A stretch of 48,062 bases of DNA from Ilumatobacter nonamiensis YM16-303 (GTDB lineage Bacteria; Actinomycetota; Acidimicrobiia; Acidimicrobiales; Ilumatobacteraceae): NCBI RefSeq assembly GCF_000350145.1, contig NZ_BAOL01000011.1, positions 1 through 48,062 of the forward strand. Reading direction: 5' to 3'. This document shows, piece after piece, positions 6,452-15,328 of the stretch; positions within the stretch are counted from its first letter, which is position 1, and each line of letters starts with the position of its first letter. The notes beneath the pieces are model-generated. The model made no database searches and was not told the origin of the DNA. It was given only the letters and a program-made list of their open reading frames with translations. The translations under genes were made by a program, and so were the position numbers.

Positions 6452-8220
6452 TGAGGTCGACCCGCCGACCCCGCGCGACACAGTTGTGGGTCGCGTCGAT
6501 CTCGGCTGCGACGTTGACGATCACCGCGTGCGGCGGCAGCGAATCGGGCCAGTCGTCGGTCGACGCAGGGCAATCCGACGCGAATCGCCCGGACGACCCC
6601 ACGTTGAGTGGCTCGACGCCATCGAAGGTGCTCGTACCACAGTCGACGTCACCGCGCCCGGGCACACCTTCCCTTCCGTGGAGCAACGAACCCGACTCTG
6701 CGTCCGCCGCCCTCGGCAACACCAGTGTTTGCTGGTCCACTCCGCCGATGAACGGGACCGACGAGATCTCCTTCGTCAATGCCACCGAGGACTATGGGCT
6801 CGTCGAACCGCTCACCGGGATGTACGGACATGCCATCGCGGCAGGTGATCCCAATGGGGACGGCTGGACCGACCTCTTCGTCGGCACCTTCGCCGACCGA
6901 CCCGTCGAGGACTATCAGGTTCGCGGTGCCGAGGGCCCCTCCCCCGACAAGCTCCTCCTCGGTGGCCCCGACGGCTTCCGCGTCGATGAGTCATTCCCTG
7001 GCCAACTCGCTCGATCGAGCGGCGCGACCTTCGCCGACCTCGACCGCGACGGCGACCTCGACCTGATCGTCTCACGCAACCCCCGCGGCGACAGCGAGGT
7101 CGGAAGCCGACCCACCACCATCTTTGAGCGCGATCGCGACGGTTGGTCCATCTCGACCGAATTGGCCCACGATGTGGGCGGACGCTCCATTGCGGCCGTC
7201 GACTTCGACCGCGATGGGCTTCCCGACCTCGCGATTGCCGGCGACCGCTTCGGCGCTGGACCGACGCGTTTCTACCGCAACCTCGGAGAGATGAAGTTCG
7301 AGGACACCACGGCGACGTGGGGCATTCCGAGCGACGTCGAAACTCTCGCGTTGTCGACGATCGATCTCGACGGCGATGGCTGGCTCGACGTCGTGTTCAG
7401 CGGCGATCCCCGGGTGCTGATGGGCCGGGGACCAGGAGAGTTCGAGATCGTCGACGCGCCGGCCCTCGAGTGGGAGATCTACGGCGAGGAGGACGACCCC
7501 GCCGGGATCGCGGTCGGCGACCTCGACAACGATGGTCGGCCGGACCTCGTGGTCGGCCAGCACTTCAACTCGACCCTCGAGTTCGGCGAGCGGGTTCCGG
7601 TCCGGATTTTCCTCAACCGCTCGGAGCCCGGCGAACTCGAGCTGATCGACGTGACCGACGAAGCGGGCTCGCTTCCGCTTCCCACCAAGTCGCCGCATGT
7701 CACGATCGTGGACCTCGACAATGACGGCAACCAGGACATCGCCACCTCGGCAGCCTCGCCCGAGGCAACACCGGTCGTGTTGCGCAACGTCGGCTTCGAC
7801 GACGGCATCCCCGTCTTCGAAGCGTCATCCGAGGTCAGCGACCGCTACTGGGTCACCGGGGTCACGGCGGACTTCGACGGAGACGGACGAGTTGACGTAG
7901 TCAACGTCGCGTGGGAGCCGACCAGCCCGACCGTTGCCTCTCGAAGCACCGGACCGTCCGGGGCGTCGCTTGAGCTGGACGTGTCAGCGATCGACGGTCT
8001 CGAAGTCGGTGCTGCGATCTCCGTCGGTGCACCAGGTTCCTCGAGTCCGATCGGCCGGGCTTGGGTGGCGAGCACGAGCGGATACGCAGCGGGGCCTGGC
8101 CGGGTGATTCATCTCGGTCTCGGGGGGTTCCGTGGCGACATCGATGTCACCGTCGAACACGTCGATGGAACGACCACCACGTTCTCGGCGGAAGAGGGCT
8201 CGGTTCGGGCCTGCCCGTAG
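6451..8220 (+). CDS. FG-GAP/VCBS-repeat lipoprotein with UnbV/ASPIC-like C-terminus
   Basis: The protein (589 residues from ATG 6451; a GTG lies one codon earlier) has a lipoprotein signal ending LTITAC. The mature part has seven calcium-binding repeats of the Dx(D/N)xDGxxD type: DPNGDGWTD, DLDRDGDLD, DFDRDGLPD, DLDGDGWLD, DLDNDGRPD, DLDNDGNQD and DFDGDGRVD. Seven such repeats fit a complete integrin-alpha-like propeller. The C-terminal part (HLGLGGFRGDIDVTVEHVDG) resembles the ASPIC/UnbV domain that often closes CRTAC1-like proteins. Expected location is the cell surface; ligand unknown. It is co-translated with the preceding propeller lipoprotein. Confidence 0.85.
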   Translation: MRSTRRPRATQLWVASISAATLTITACGGSESGQSSVDAGQSDANRPDDPTLSGSTPSKVLVPQSTSPRPGTPSLPWSNEPDSASAALGNTSVCWSTPPMNGTDEISFVNATEDYGLVEPLTGMYGHAIAAGDPNGDGWTDLFVGTFADRPVEDYQVRGAEGPSPDKLLLGGPDGFRVDESFPGQLARSSGATFADLDRDGDLDLIVSRNPRGDSEVGSRPTTIFERDRDGWSISTELAHDVGGRSIAAVDFDRDGLPDLAIAGDRFGAGPTRFYRNLGEMKFEDTTATWGIPSDVETLALSTIDLDGDGWLDVVFSGDPRVLMGRGPGEFEIVDAPALEWEIYGEEDDPAGIAVGDLDNDGRPDLVVGQHFNSTLEFGERVPVRIFLNRSEPGELELIDVTDEAGSLPLPTKSPHVTIVDLDNDGNQDIATSAASPEATPVVLRNVGFDDGIPVFEASSEVSDRYWVTGVTADFDGDGRVDVVNVAWEPTSPTVASRSTGPSGASLELDVSAIDGLEVGAAISVGAPGSSSPIGRAWVASTSGYAAGPGRVIHLGLGGFRGDIDVTVEHVDGTTTTFSAEEGSVRACP

Positions 8221-8227
8221 CCGCGGT

Positions 8228-9439
8228 TCAGATCGACCGGAAGCTTCGGGGTCCGGCGGCGGCGACGGCCTCGTAGAGCGTCTTCATCCCGCCCGCCGAC
8301 GACTCGATCCTGAACTCACGCTCGAATCGCCGCCGCCCGCAGCGGCCGAGGCGCTGACGCAACGGTTCATCGTCGATCAGCCTCCTGATAGCCACCGTGA
8401 ACGAATCGGGCTCACCCGGGCTGCACAACACAGCGCTGACGTCCTCTTCGACCACTTCTCGAACGGGTCCGATGTCACTGGCGACGACCGGGACCCCGAT
8501 CGCCATCGCTTCGATCACCGAGCCCGGCAGGCCTTCGTAGCGCGATGAGAGCACGAAGACGTCTGACGCATCGAGGACGTCTGCGATGTCCCCGCGATGA
8601 CCGAGCAACTTGACGTGATCGGGACGATCGAGCGACTCGATCGCCTCTTCGATCGCACTCGTGGCCGTGCCGGCTCGGCCGGCGACGATCAGCCAGATGT
8701 CGTCGCGCGCCCGGAGCAACGGCTCGAGTGCGCGGATCAGGGTGACCTGGTCCTTCGACCGCTCCTGTCGCCCGACATTGGCAACGACGATGTCGTCGGC
8801 CGGGATTCCGAGCGACGCGCGAACGTTTGCTCCCACGTTCGGATCGAGCAACGGGAGAGGGTCCGGTCGTCCGCGCTTGACCACCGAGATCGCATCCCGC
8901 CGGACGCGCAGATGCTCGATCGCATCGTCACGCGCCGCCTCGGACACGGCGTGGTACGCGTCGACCCCCAACTTGCCGGAGATCGCATCGATCAACTGCA
9001 CCACCCTCAGTTTCGCCGGTGTGACGCCGCTCGTCGCTCGACGCTCGGCGGAGTAGGACGTGCTCACGAGGCTCGTCATGAGCGGCACATGCTTTCCGAC
9101 GAGAGCGCGACGCGCGAGCAGGTTGGACTCGTACAACATGGAATGAACGACGTCGGGACGGACCTCGTCGACGAGGCGTCGCAAAGCGCGGACTCGCCCG
9201 CTCGAGGGGAGCAGCCTGACATCGACCCCTCGGTCTCGAAGCATTGGTGCGAGGCCTTCATCACCACGCGAGCGGAGGATCGCGATGGTGAAGTCGACGC
9301 CATTCCCCCGGAGCGCGAGTACGAGATCGGCCAGAGATCGCTCGGTCCCACCTTCGACCAGCGCGTCGATGACCGCGAGCACGCGCAACTCCCGCTCCCC
9401 GCCGCGTACGCCCGGCTGGAGCTTCCCGTCGGCGCGCAT
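8228..9439 (-). CDS. Glycosyltransferase family 4-like
   Basis: This 403-residue GT-B enzyme has an N-terminal acceptor domain that begins RVLAVIDALVEGGTERSLADL, with the Gly-Gly-Thr-Glu loop typical of GT4. The C-terminal donor domain has VVANVGRQERSKDQVTLIRAL and the E-x7-E motif region SSRYEGLPGSVIEAMAIG. It transfers a sugar from an activated donor to a growing glycan at the inner membrane face; donor and linkage cannot be told. The frame extends to 9652, but the ATG at 9439 gives the family-typical start. It is divergent from the GT2 gene at 9658 and convergent with the lipoprotein gene, only 7 bp away. Confidence 0.87.
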   Translation of the reverse strand: MRADGKLQPGVRGGERELRVLAVIDALVEGGTERSLADLVLALRGNGVDFTIAILRSRGDEGLAPMLRDRGVDVRLLPSSGRVRALRRLVDEVRPDVVHSMLYESNLLARRALVGKHVPLMTSLVSTSYSAERRATSGVTPAKLRVVQLIDAISGKLGVDAYHAVSEAARDDAIEHLRVRRDAISVVKRGRPDPLPLLDPNVGANVRASLGIPADDIVVANVGRQERSKDQVTLIRALEPLLRARDDIWLIVAGRAGTATSAIEEAIESLDRPDHVKLLGHRGDIADVLDASDVFVLSSRYEGLPGSVIEAMAIGVPVVASDIGPVREVVEEDVSAVLCSPGEPDSFTVAIRRLIDDEPLRQRLGRCGRRRFEREFRIESSAGGMKTLYEAVAAAGPRSFRSI

Positions 9440-9657
9440 GGTCGGCACCGTATCCCACGACCGCCGCCGACCGGGACCCAGTCGCGCCGGTGAGACCTCC
9501 GGTCGCGCAGCGATGCACGCCGGCCACCGGAGCACTGAACGGTGATGCGCGCCAGGAAGCGGGGATCTGGAAGTATTCGAACGATGGGCCGGATCGTGAC
9601 CACCCGCTTGTTCGTCGAGGTGACACAGCCGGCGACACTCCGAACGGGCCATCGCTC
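9440..9657. promoter_or_regulatory. Divergent intergenic region between two glycosyltransferase genes
   Basis: About 218 bp between the GT4 gene on the minus strand and the GT2 gene on the plus strand. It should contain promoters for both. Open frames running through it are upstream extensions of the two genes and lack family sequence. No clear operator or hairpin was seen. Confidence 0.4.
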
Positions 9658-10539
9658 ATGACACCTCGGATCCACTCGATCGTCGTCACATATCGTCGTC
9701 CCACCGTGCTGCGAGCCACGCTCGCCGCGATCGACGCTCAGCAGGTCCGACCCGACCACATTGTCGTCGTGGACAACGACTCGGCCGGCGAGGCGACGAG
9801 TGACCTCGACGAACCCGAGAACGTGACGTATCTGCGCGCGGCAGAGAATCTCGGACCGGCCGGCGGCATCGCCGTGGGCATGCACCGCGTCCTGGAGAAT
9901 GCGGATGACGAGGACCTCGTCTTGCTCATCGACGACGACGACCCACCGCCGTCATCCGACTCCATCGCAAGGGTTCTGGCGATCATGGCCGACGCGGGCC
10001 CCGATGTCGCCGCCGCCGGCCTCGTCGGAGCCCGGTTCGATCGACGACGAGCGCTGACTCGACGGGTTCCCGACCGAGAACTCGTCGGACGCGTCGACGT
10101 GGACTACATCGCCGGCGGCCAGTTCCCGATGTACCGCGTCGGGGCGATCCGCGACGTCGGAGTCTTCGATGCCCAGCTCTTCTTCGGCTTCGAGGAACTC
10201 GAATTCGGACTGCGGCTCCGATCGGCCGGCTATCGACTGCTGGTCGATGGTGACGCGATGCTGGCGCTTCGTCGAGCACACGGTAGAACCGGCATCGGCG
10301 CCCGGGCACAGGCCACACCACGGCCGCCGTGGCGTCGCTACTACAGCTCGCGGAACATCGTGGAGATCAGCCGACGCTATGGGTTGCGCGGGGCCGTCGT
10401 ATTGTCCGTCCTGCACGCCGGGCCCATGGCGGCAGTCCGCGGCTTGCTGCGCTTCCGGGACACGCGGTTGGCCGCTGCTGCCCTTCGTGGTACTGCCGAC
10501 GGAGTCCGGGGTCGGTTGGGCCGCGTGGACGTTCCGTGA
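9658..10539 (+). CDS. Glycosyltransferase family 2, GlfT/rhamnosyl type
   Basis: This 293-residue GT-A enzyme begins IHSIVVTYRRPTVLRATLAAI with the conserved VVVDNDS loop. It has an acidic metal-binding stretch (LLIDDDDPP, about residue 90) and a later acceptor-site region GGQFPMYRVGAIRDVG followed by FFGFEELEFGLRLR. The pattern, with a TYRR start and a 'DNDS..G' loop, is like galactofuranosyl or rhamnosyl transferases of actinobacteria. The ATG at 9658 is the first fitting start. Its stop overlaps the GTG of the following GT4 gene by 4 nt, so the two are translationally coupled and probably act on the same glycan. Confidence 0.85.
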   Translation: MTPRIHSIVVTYRRPTVLRATLAAIDAQQVRPDHIVVVDNDSAGEATSDLDEPENVTYLRAAENLGPAGGIAVGMHRVLENADDEDLVLLIDDDDPPPSSDSIARVLAIMADAGPDVAAAGLVGARFDRRRALTRRVPDRELVGRVDVDYIAGGQFPMYRVGAIRDVGVFDAQLFFGFEELEFGLRLRSAGYRLLVDGDAMLALRRAHGRTGIGARAQATPRPPWRRYYSSRNIVEISRRYGLRGAVVLSVLHAGPMAAVRGLLRFRDTRLAAAALRGTADGVRGRLGRVDVP

Positions 10540-11654
10540 CTCCGACCCGACCGGAATCCACCACATCCTCGCGTGCGATCCGGGTGACGTTGGTGCTCGC
10601 GTCCGCCAACCGCCGGGGAGCGGAGATGCAGGGCGAGGCGCTCAGCAGGGAACTGCGCGCGCTCGGTGTCTCGATCCGCGTCGTGGCGTTGACTGCGTCC
10701 GCATCGGCCGACGCGGCGCTCGACGTACGGGTGCTCGGTCGACGCGCGCTCGCGCCCCTCACGCTCCGCCGCCTCGCTCAGGAGACCCGGTCCACCGATC
10801 TGGCGATCGGCTACGGATCAACAACGCTGCCGGCGCTTTCACTGGTCAGCGCGGCGACACGCCGACCGTTCATCTATCGCAGCATCGGGAATCCGGCGGA
10901 CTGGGCCCGCGGCTCTCTGCATCGCGCCAGAACCCGTGCACTCTTCACCCGCCCCGTCCATGTCGCGGCCCTCTTCGACCGGGCTTCCGCTTCACTCGGC
11001 TCGCTCTACGGTGTGGCTCCAGAACGACGTTCCGTGATTCCGAACGCACGCAGTTCGCGACACTTCGTCCCGCCCAGCGCGGAGGAGCGCGGCGCAGCTC
11101 GGCGGGCCCTCGGTGTGAGCTCTGACGGCCCGGTCATCGCGTTCATCGGAGCACTTGCCGACGAGAAGCGTCCGCAGGTGGCGCTCGACGTGTTCGACCA
11201 TGTCGAGGGCGCCACGCTCGTCGTCGCCGGCGACGGACCTCAACGGACCGCGCTCGAGGCCGGCGTGGCCCGTCGGGGTCGAGCGAGTCGAGTGCGTCTC
11301 CTCGGCGCGATCCCGGATGTCCGTCCGGTTCTCGCCGCGGCCGATGTGCTCCTCATCACGAGTTCGACCGAAGGCATGCCCGGATCGGCCATCGAGGCAG
11401 CACTGATGGGCGTCCCCTCGGTGGCACCCGACGTCGGAGCCGTTCGTGAGGTGGTGTCCGAGGGTGGACGCGTCGTTGCCCAGGACGCTGTCGCACAGGA
11501 ATACGCACACGCTATTGCTGATGTGTCGGCCGAGCGGGATCGGTTAGGCGACGTCGCCCGAGCGCATGTGATGGCCAACTTCACGTGGGACGTCGTCGCG
11601 CCGGTTTGGCTCGGCCTGATCGAGCGCATCGCCGAGAGGTCGCCGACCGACTGA
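10536..11654 (+). CDS. Glycosyltransferase family 4-like
   Basis: This 372-residue GT-B enzyme has an N-terminal domain that opens VTLVLASANRRGAEMQGEAL. The donor domain contains VIAFIGALADEKRPQVALDV and the motif STEGMPGSAIEAALMGVPSV with its two conserved Glu. The GTG at 10536 overlaps the upstream GT2 stop. The longer frame to 10329 lies within that gene and is rejected. It is likely a cytoplasmic, membrane-associated transferase of the same repeat unit. Gene order GT2, GT4, ABC exporter, GT2 suggests a block that builds and exports one lipid-linked product. Confidence 0.86.
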   Translation: MTPTRPESTTSSRAIRVTLVLASANRRGAEMQGEALSRELRALGVSIRVVALTASASADAALDVRVLGRRALAPLTLRRLAQETRSTDLAIGYGSTTLPALSLVSAATRRPFIYRSIGNPADWARGSLHRARTRALFTRPVHVAALFDRASASLGSLYGVAPERRSVIPNARSSRHFVPPSAEERGAARRALGVSSDGPVIAFIGALADEKRPQVALDVFDHVEGATLVVAGDGPQRTALEAGVARRGRASRVRLLGAIPDVRPVLAAADVLLITSSTEGMPGSAIEAALMGVPSVAPDVGAVREVVSEGGRVVAQDAVAQEYAHAIADVSAERDRLGDVARAHVMANFTWDVVAPVWLGLIERIAERSPTD

Positions 11655-11703
11655 TCGAACCTCGTGCTGGCGCTCGAGCAAGCTCACCGTAAGCTGCGGC
11701 CCG

Positions 11704-13440
11704 ATGATGCGGCGGCTCGTACAGATCTATCGTGGCGAGCGTCGACTGCTCTCGATCATCGCAGCCGCCAGCCTGTGCTCCGCCGTGACCGAGGCGCTCG
11801 CATTGGCGTCGATCGCCGCTCTCGTCCAGGCTGCCGCCGAGGGACAGTCGAGCTACACCGGTGACATCGGCGCACTCGACGTCGACATCTCCCTCGGCGA
11901 GCTCGCCGCGATTGCCGGAGTCCTGCTCATCCTTGCCCTCGTCACCCAGGTGGTCACCGCCTACCTCTCCTCGCGGCTCGTCACGGGATACCGGCTCCGG
12001 ACGCGACTGGCCGTCGTCGCCGCGTTCCAGGCGGCCGACTGGAGCGCACAAGCCGGAGAGCGGGAAGGATGGCTCCGCACCTTGACCACGGAGAACGTCG
12101 AACAGTCCGCCTCGGGGCTCCGGTACCTGTCCGACTGGCTGAAGGGTTCGATCGGCGCGGGAATCTTCCTCATCGGGGCGATCCTGATCAATCCGTTCGC
12201 CGTGCTGGCGATCGTCGGCGTGCTCGGTCTGGTGATGCTGCTGATCCGACCGCTCAACAAGCTGGGCCGTCGCCTCGCCCGGGAGGTCGCGGACTACAAC
12301 ATCCAGGTCGGTGAGGAACTCGCGACCCTGACGATGGCGGCGCGTGAGCTCAAGATGTACGGCGTGGTTTCCGAAGCCGGCGCCAGCTACCGGCGCACTG
12401 CGCGCCTCCAGCGCAGCGCCCTCCTCCGCGCCAACCTCGTCGGCAGCCTCGGAGCGCCGATCTTCCGGACCGCCGCGGCACTCCTGATCGTCGGGCTGAT
12501 CGCATACGCGGCACTGCGCGGCGGAACCGAGGTCGCCGCGATCGGGCTCATCGCGGTGCTCCTCTATCGCAGTTCCAACTATGGAACGGTCCTCGTCGGC
12601 GTTCATCAGAAGTTGGTGCAGGTCGTGCCATCCCTCGACCAGCTCCAGGAGGGACTCGAGAAGCTGCGTGCCGGCTCGCGCACGCCGGGCACCCTCGACC
12701 CCGGGCGCGTCGAACGCGTGATGGCGCAAGACGTGACGTTCACCTATCCCGGTCAATCGGAATCCGCGCTCTCCAACGTCACGTTCGAGATCCGTCGTGG
12801 CGAGGTCGTCGGGATCGTGGGCCCGTCCGGAGCAGGAAAGTCCACGCTGGCCGACATCTTGGTCGGCCTCCGCCAACCGACGGCCGGGACGGTCCTCGTC
12901 GGCGAACTGCCGCTGCGTGAGATCGACCCAGCGGCCCTGCCGCGCTGCGTCTGCCTCGTCTCCCAATCAACGCCGCTCATCCACGGTTCGCTCCGCGAGA
13001 ACGTTCGCTTCTTCCGAGACGTCGACGACGAAACCGTCCTCGGAGCGCTCGCCGACGCCGGTCTCGTCGACCTCGTCGATGATCTCGACCACGGGCTCGA
13101 CACCCTCGTCGGCCCGGGTGCTCGGGCGCTGTCGGGAGGTCAGGCGCAACGCCTCGGTATCGCCAGGGCGTTGGCCAGCCGCCCGGCGATCGTCGTCTTG
13201 GACGAGCCGACGAGTGCTCTCGACGCAGTGTCCGAACAGGTCATCACCGAGACGATCGACGGTCTGCGTGACGAGTACGGTGTCGGGGTGATCGCCCATC
13301 GTCTCAGCACCCTGCGCAACTGTGACCGCATCATCGTCGTGGAGGACGGACGCGTCAGCGACACCGGAACCTTCGCCGAGCTCGAGCGCTCGAGTGAGTT
13401 CCTCCGCCACGCTATGGCCGTCGGTCGGCTGGAAGACTGA
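11704..13440 (+). CDS. ABC exporter, fused membrane and ATPase domains
   Basis: This 578-residue half-transporter has a six-helix membrane domain in about the first 300 residues (for example IIAAASLCSAVTEALALASI and IAGVLLILALVTQVVTAYL). The ATPase domain follows: P-loop GPSGAGKST near 372-380, signature LSGGQ near 476-480, Walker B IVVLDEP near 497, and switch His in VIAHRLS. It should work as a homodimer. The setting among glycosyltransferases suggests export or flipping of a lipid-linked glycan (MsbA/PglK-like), but substrate specificity cannot be read from sequence. It lies in the plus-strand block 9658-14310. The lasso exporter at 41202-42998 is a different type. Confidence 0.87.
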   Translation: MMRRLVQIYRGERRLLSIIAAASLCSAVTEALALASIAALVQAAAEGQSSYTGDIGALDVDISLGELAAIAGVLLILALVTQVVTAYLSSRLVTGYRLRTRLAVVAAFQAADWSAQAGEREGWLRTLTTENVEQSASGLRYLSDWLKGSIGAGIFLIGAILINPFAVLAIVGVLGLVMLLIRPLNKLGRRLAREVADYNIQVGEELATLTMAARELKMYGVVSEAGASYRRTARLQRSALLRANLVGSLGAPIFRTAAALLIVGLIAYAALRGGTEVAAIGLIAVLLYRSSNYGTVLVGVHQKLVQVVPSLDQLQEGLEKLRAGSRTPGTLDPGRVERVMAQDVTFTYPGQSESALSNVTFEIRRGEVVGIVGPSGAGKSTLADILVGLRQPTAGTVLVGELPLREIDPAALPRCVCLVSQSTPLIHGSLRENVRFFRDVDDETVLGALADAGLVDLVDDLDHGLDTLVGPGARALSGGQAQRLGIARALASRPAIVVLDEPTSALDAVSEQVITETIDGLRDEYGVGVIAHRLSTLRNCDRIIVVEDGRVSDTGTFAELERSSEFLRHAMAVGRLED

Positions 13441-13455
13441 CGACAGGGATCCACG

Positions 13456-14310
13456 ATGAGTCCCGACAGCGCCGGTCCGACGATCGACGTCGTCATCCCG
13501 ATGCACAACGGCGCAGCGACGATCGAGCGCACGCTTTCGGCAGTGCTCGAACAAGGCGTCGATGGTCTCCGTGTGATCGTCGTCGATGACGGCTCGACGG
13601 ACGACAGCAGCGACCTGGTAGCTGCCATCGACGATCCCCGAGTCCAGTTGGAACATCAGGAACGGAAAGGCGTGTCGGCGGCTCGCAACCGAGGAGCGCA
13701 ACTCGGCACGGGTGACACGTTGATCTTCCTCGACAGCGACGACGTTCCCTGCCCGGGATGGGCCACGATGCTCGTCCCGTGTCCAGGGCTCGGCCTCGTC
13801 CGCTGCGGTGCGACATCAGTCTTTACCGATGGACGCCGAGAGCCGCTCAATGCCATGGGCGGACCGTTTCTCGCGGGCCTCTTCGCTGTCGATCGATCCT
13901 TGTTCGAGGAGGTGGGCGGATACGACGAACGGCTGGCGTACTCCGAGAACACCGATCTCGGATTTCGGCTCGAACGGGCGCTCTCCGAGAAGGGACTGGC
14001 CCCCTACATCGTGGATGGCTTCTTCGTCGACGTTCGTCGGGATGACGGGCCACGCGAGATCCGGTACGGCAATTCCGTCATTCGTGACGCCGCCGAACGA
14101 GTTTTGGACAAGCACGCGGGCCACATCACCGACAATGCCACGGCGCGATTCTCGGCAGTTGCCGGGGTCCAGAACATCGCGCTCGGCGAACGACGTCGGG
14201 CGCGGGTTCATCTGCGGCGTGCCGTGCAACTCGCACCACGCAACTGGCGCTACCGGGCGCGGCTGGTTCAGTCATATCTCCCGCAACGTCAGACGATCCG
14301 TTCCAGCTGA
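13456..14310 (+). CDS. Glycosyltransferase family 2
   Basis: This 284-residue GT-A enzyme starts TIDVVIPMHNGAATIERTL with VIVVDDGSTDDSSD. The metal-binding DxD region is LIFLDSDDVPCPGW, and the acceptor helix region is AYSENTDLGFRLER. It adds one sugar from a nucleotide donor; specificity is unknown. An ATG start at 13456 follows a GGGA. The gene ends inside the convergent kinase-like gene by 22 bp, so the two transcripts would overlap at their ends. It closes the plus-strand glycosyltransferase/ABC block. Confidence 0.87.
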   Translation: MSPDSAGPTIDVVIPMHNGAATIERTLSAVLEQGVDGLRVIVVDDGSTDDSSDLVAAIDDPRVQLEHQERKGVSAARNRGAQLGTGDTLIFLDSDDVPCPGWATMLVPCPGLGLVRCGATSVFTDGRREPLNAMGGPFLAGLFAVDRSLFEEVGGYDERLAYSENTDLGFRLERALSEKGLAPYIVDGFFVDVRRDDGPREIRYGNSVIRDAAERVLDKHAGHITDNATARFSAVAGVQNIALGERRRARVHLRRAVQLAPRNWRYRARLVQSYLPQRQTIRSS

Positions 14311-15281
14311 CCGGACCGATTCCGCGCGATTCTGACCCTGCCCCGGCACGCCCGCCGTGCAAATTTCCAGCTCTCCGCGAGCTCACCGCGACGCGCGTAC
14401 TTGATCGACCACACCAACGCCCGATCCGCGGCGAACACAGCGATGAGACGACGGTGCTCGGTTCCTCGCGGGTCGAAGGGGCCAGCCTCGGCATACCCTC
14501 GGAGAAACTCATCGGTCAACTCCCGGAGCGCGCTCTCCCGATTCCGCCACGTAGCGCGACCGCCACTCCGGCCGAAGTGATGTCCCACCTGGCCGAGGAA
14601 ATGAGCGATGTCGCTGTGTGCACTGGTGTCCTGCGCACGGAGCGGGGGATCGAGAACAACGATGCCGTCTGCCGCCGTGCGAATGTTGTTGGGCGCGAAG
14701 TCTTCGGCCGACATGACGGGCTCGACGAGCCCGAGAGAGCGCCTGATCCATCGCTTGGAGAGCACGAGTCGGCGGGCGAGCGGCGCCAACGCGGCCGAAG
14801 CTTGATCCGGGTCCGCGGGCGAGGACCGGTGAATCAGGCCAAGTGCGGTACCGCACAACTCCATCGGAGTACGGAGCGAGGACACGTTCTGCGTAGCGCA
14901 CGACCGAAGCAGATCGTGGAGGTCAGAGCCAGACTCGTACTCCATCACCAGCGCCGGTGGTGTGGTGAGGCAGCCGACCGGTCGGGCTGCCCGAATCGTC
15001 TCCATCCCAGCTGCCGCGAAGACTCGCTGGTACCGCTCGAGGCCCTCGTAGGCAGCGAGAATTGTCGGACCGATCGACTCGGCGACGACCTTGATGATCA
15101 GATCGCCGTGCGACGAACGGTCGGTGGAGCACCGAACGATGGAGCAATTGCGACGCGCCGTCGAGGACACGACTCGGCAGCGAACGTCCCGGAGGGCAGG
15201 AATCTGCTGAACGGCCTTGACGATCTCGGCGGCCTGGCCGAGGCCTGGACTCCCTTGTTCCGCACGCGCTTCGACCGCCAC
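14289..15281 (-). CDS. Aminoglycoside-phosphotransferase-like kinase
   Basis: This 330-residue protein has the APH/choline-kinase plan. A small N-lobe carries a Lys in LIIKVVAES. The hinge is ALVMEYESGSDLHDLL. A 'LGLIHRSS' helix follows, then the catalytic loop SAEDFAPNNIRTAADGIVVLD. The usual His-Gly-Asp is replaced by Ala-Glu-Asp, while the catalytic Asp, the Asn and the metal-binding Asp are kept, so activity is likely but the active site is unusual. Relatives in polysaccharide loci are thought to phosphorylate sugars or lipid-linked intermediates. The frame extends to 15500 over the next gene; GTG 15281, after the upstream gene's stop, is my choice, though its ribosome site is weak. Confidence 0.68.
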   Translation of the reverse strand: MAVEARAEQGSPGLGQAAEIVKAVQQIPALRDVRCRVVSSTARRNCSIVRCSTDRSSHGDLIIKVVAESIGPTILAAYEGLERYQRVFAAAGMETIRAARPVGCLTTPPALVMEYESGSDLHDLLRSCATQNVSSLRTPMELCGTALGLIHRSSPADPDQASAALAPLARRLVLSKRWIRRSLGLVEPVMSAEDFAPNNIRTAADGIVVLDPPLRAQDTSAHSDIAHFLGQVGHHFGRSGGRATWRNRESALRELTDEFLRGYAEAGPFDPRGTEHRRLIAVFAADRALVWSIKYARRGELAESWKFARRACRGRVRIARNRSGQLERIV

Positions 15282-15328
15282 CTGCTGAACACTAGAGGGA
15301 ACGATGTCTCCGACCTGGCGCTTCGCGC

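Noticed and set aside
11581-12966. Minus-strand open frame of 461 codons
   Set aside because: Antisense to the ABC exporter, which has all ATPase motifs on the plus strand.
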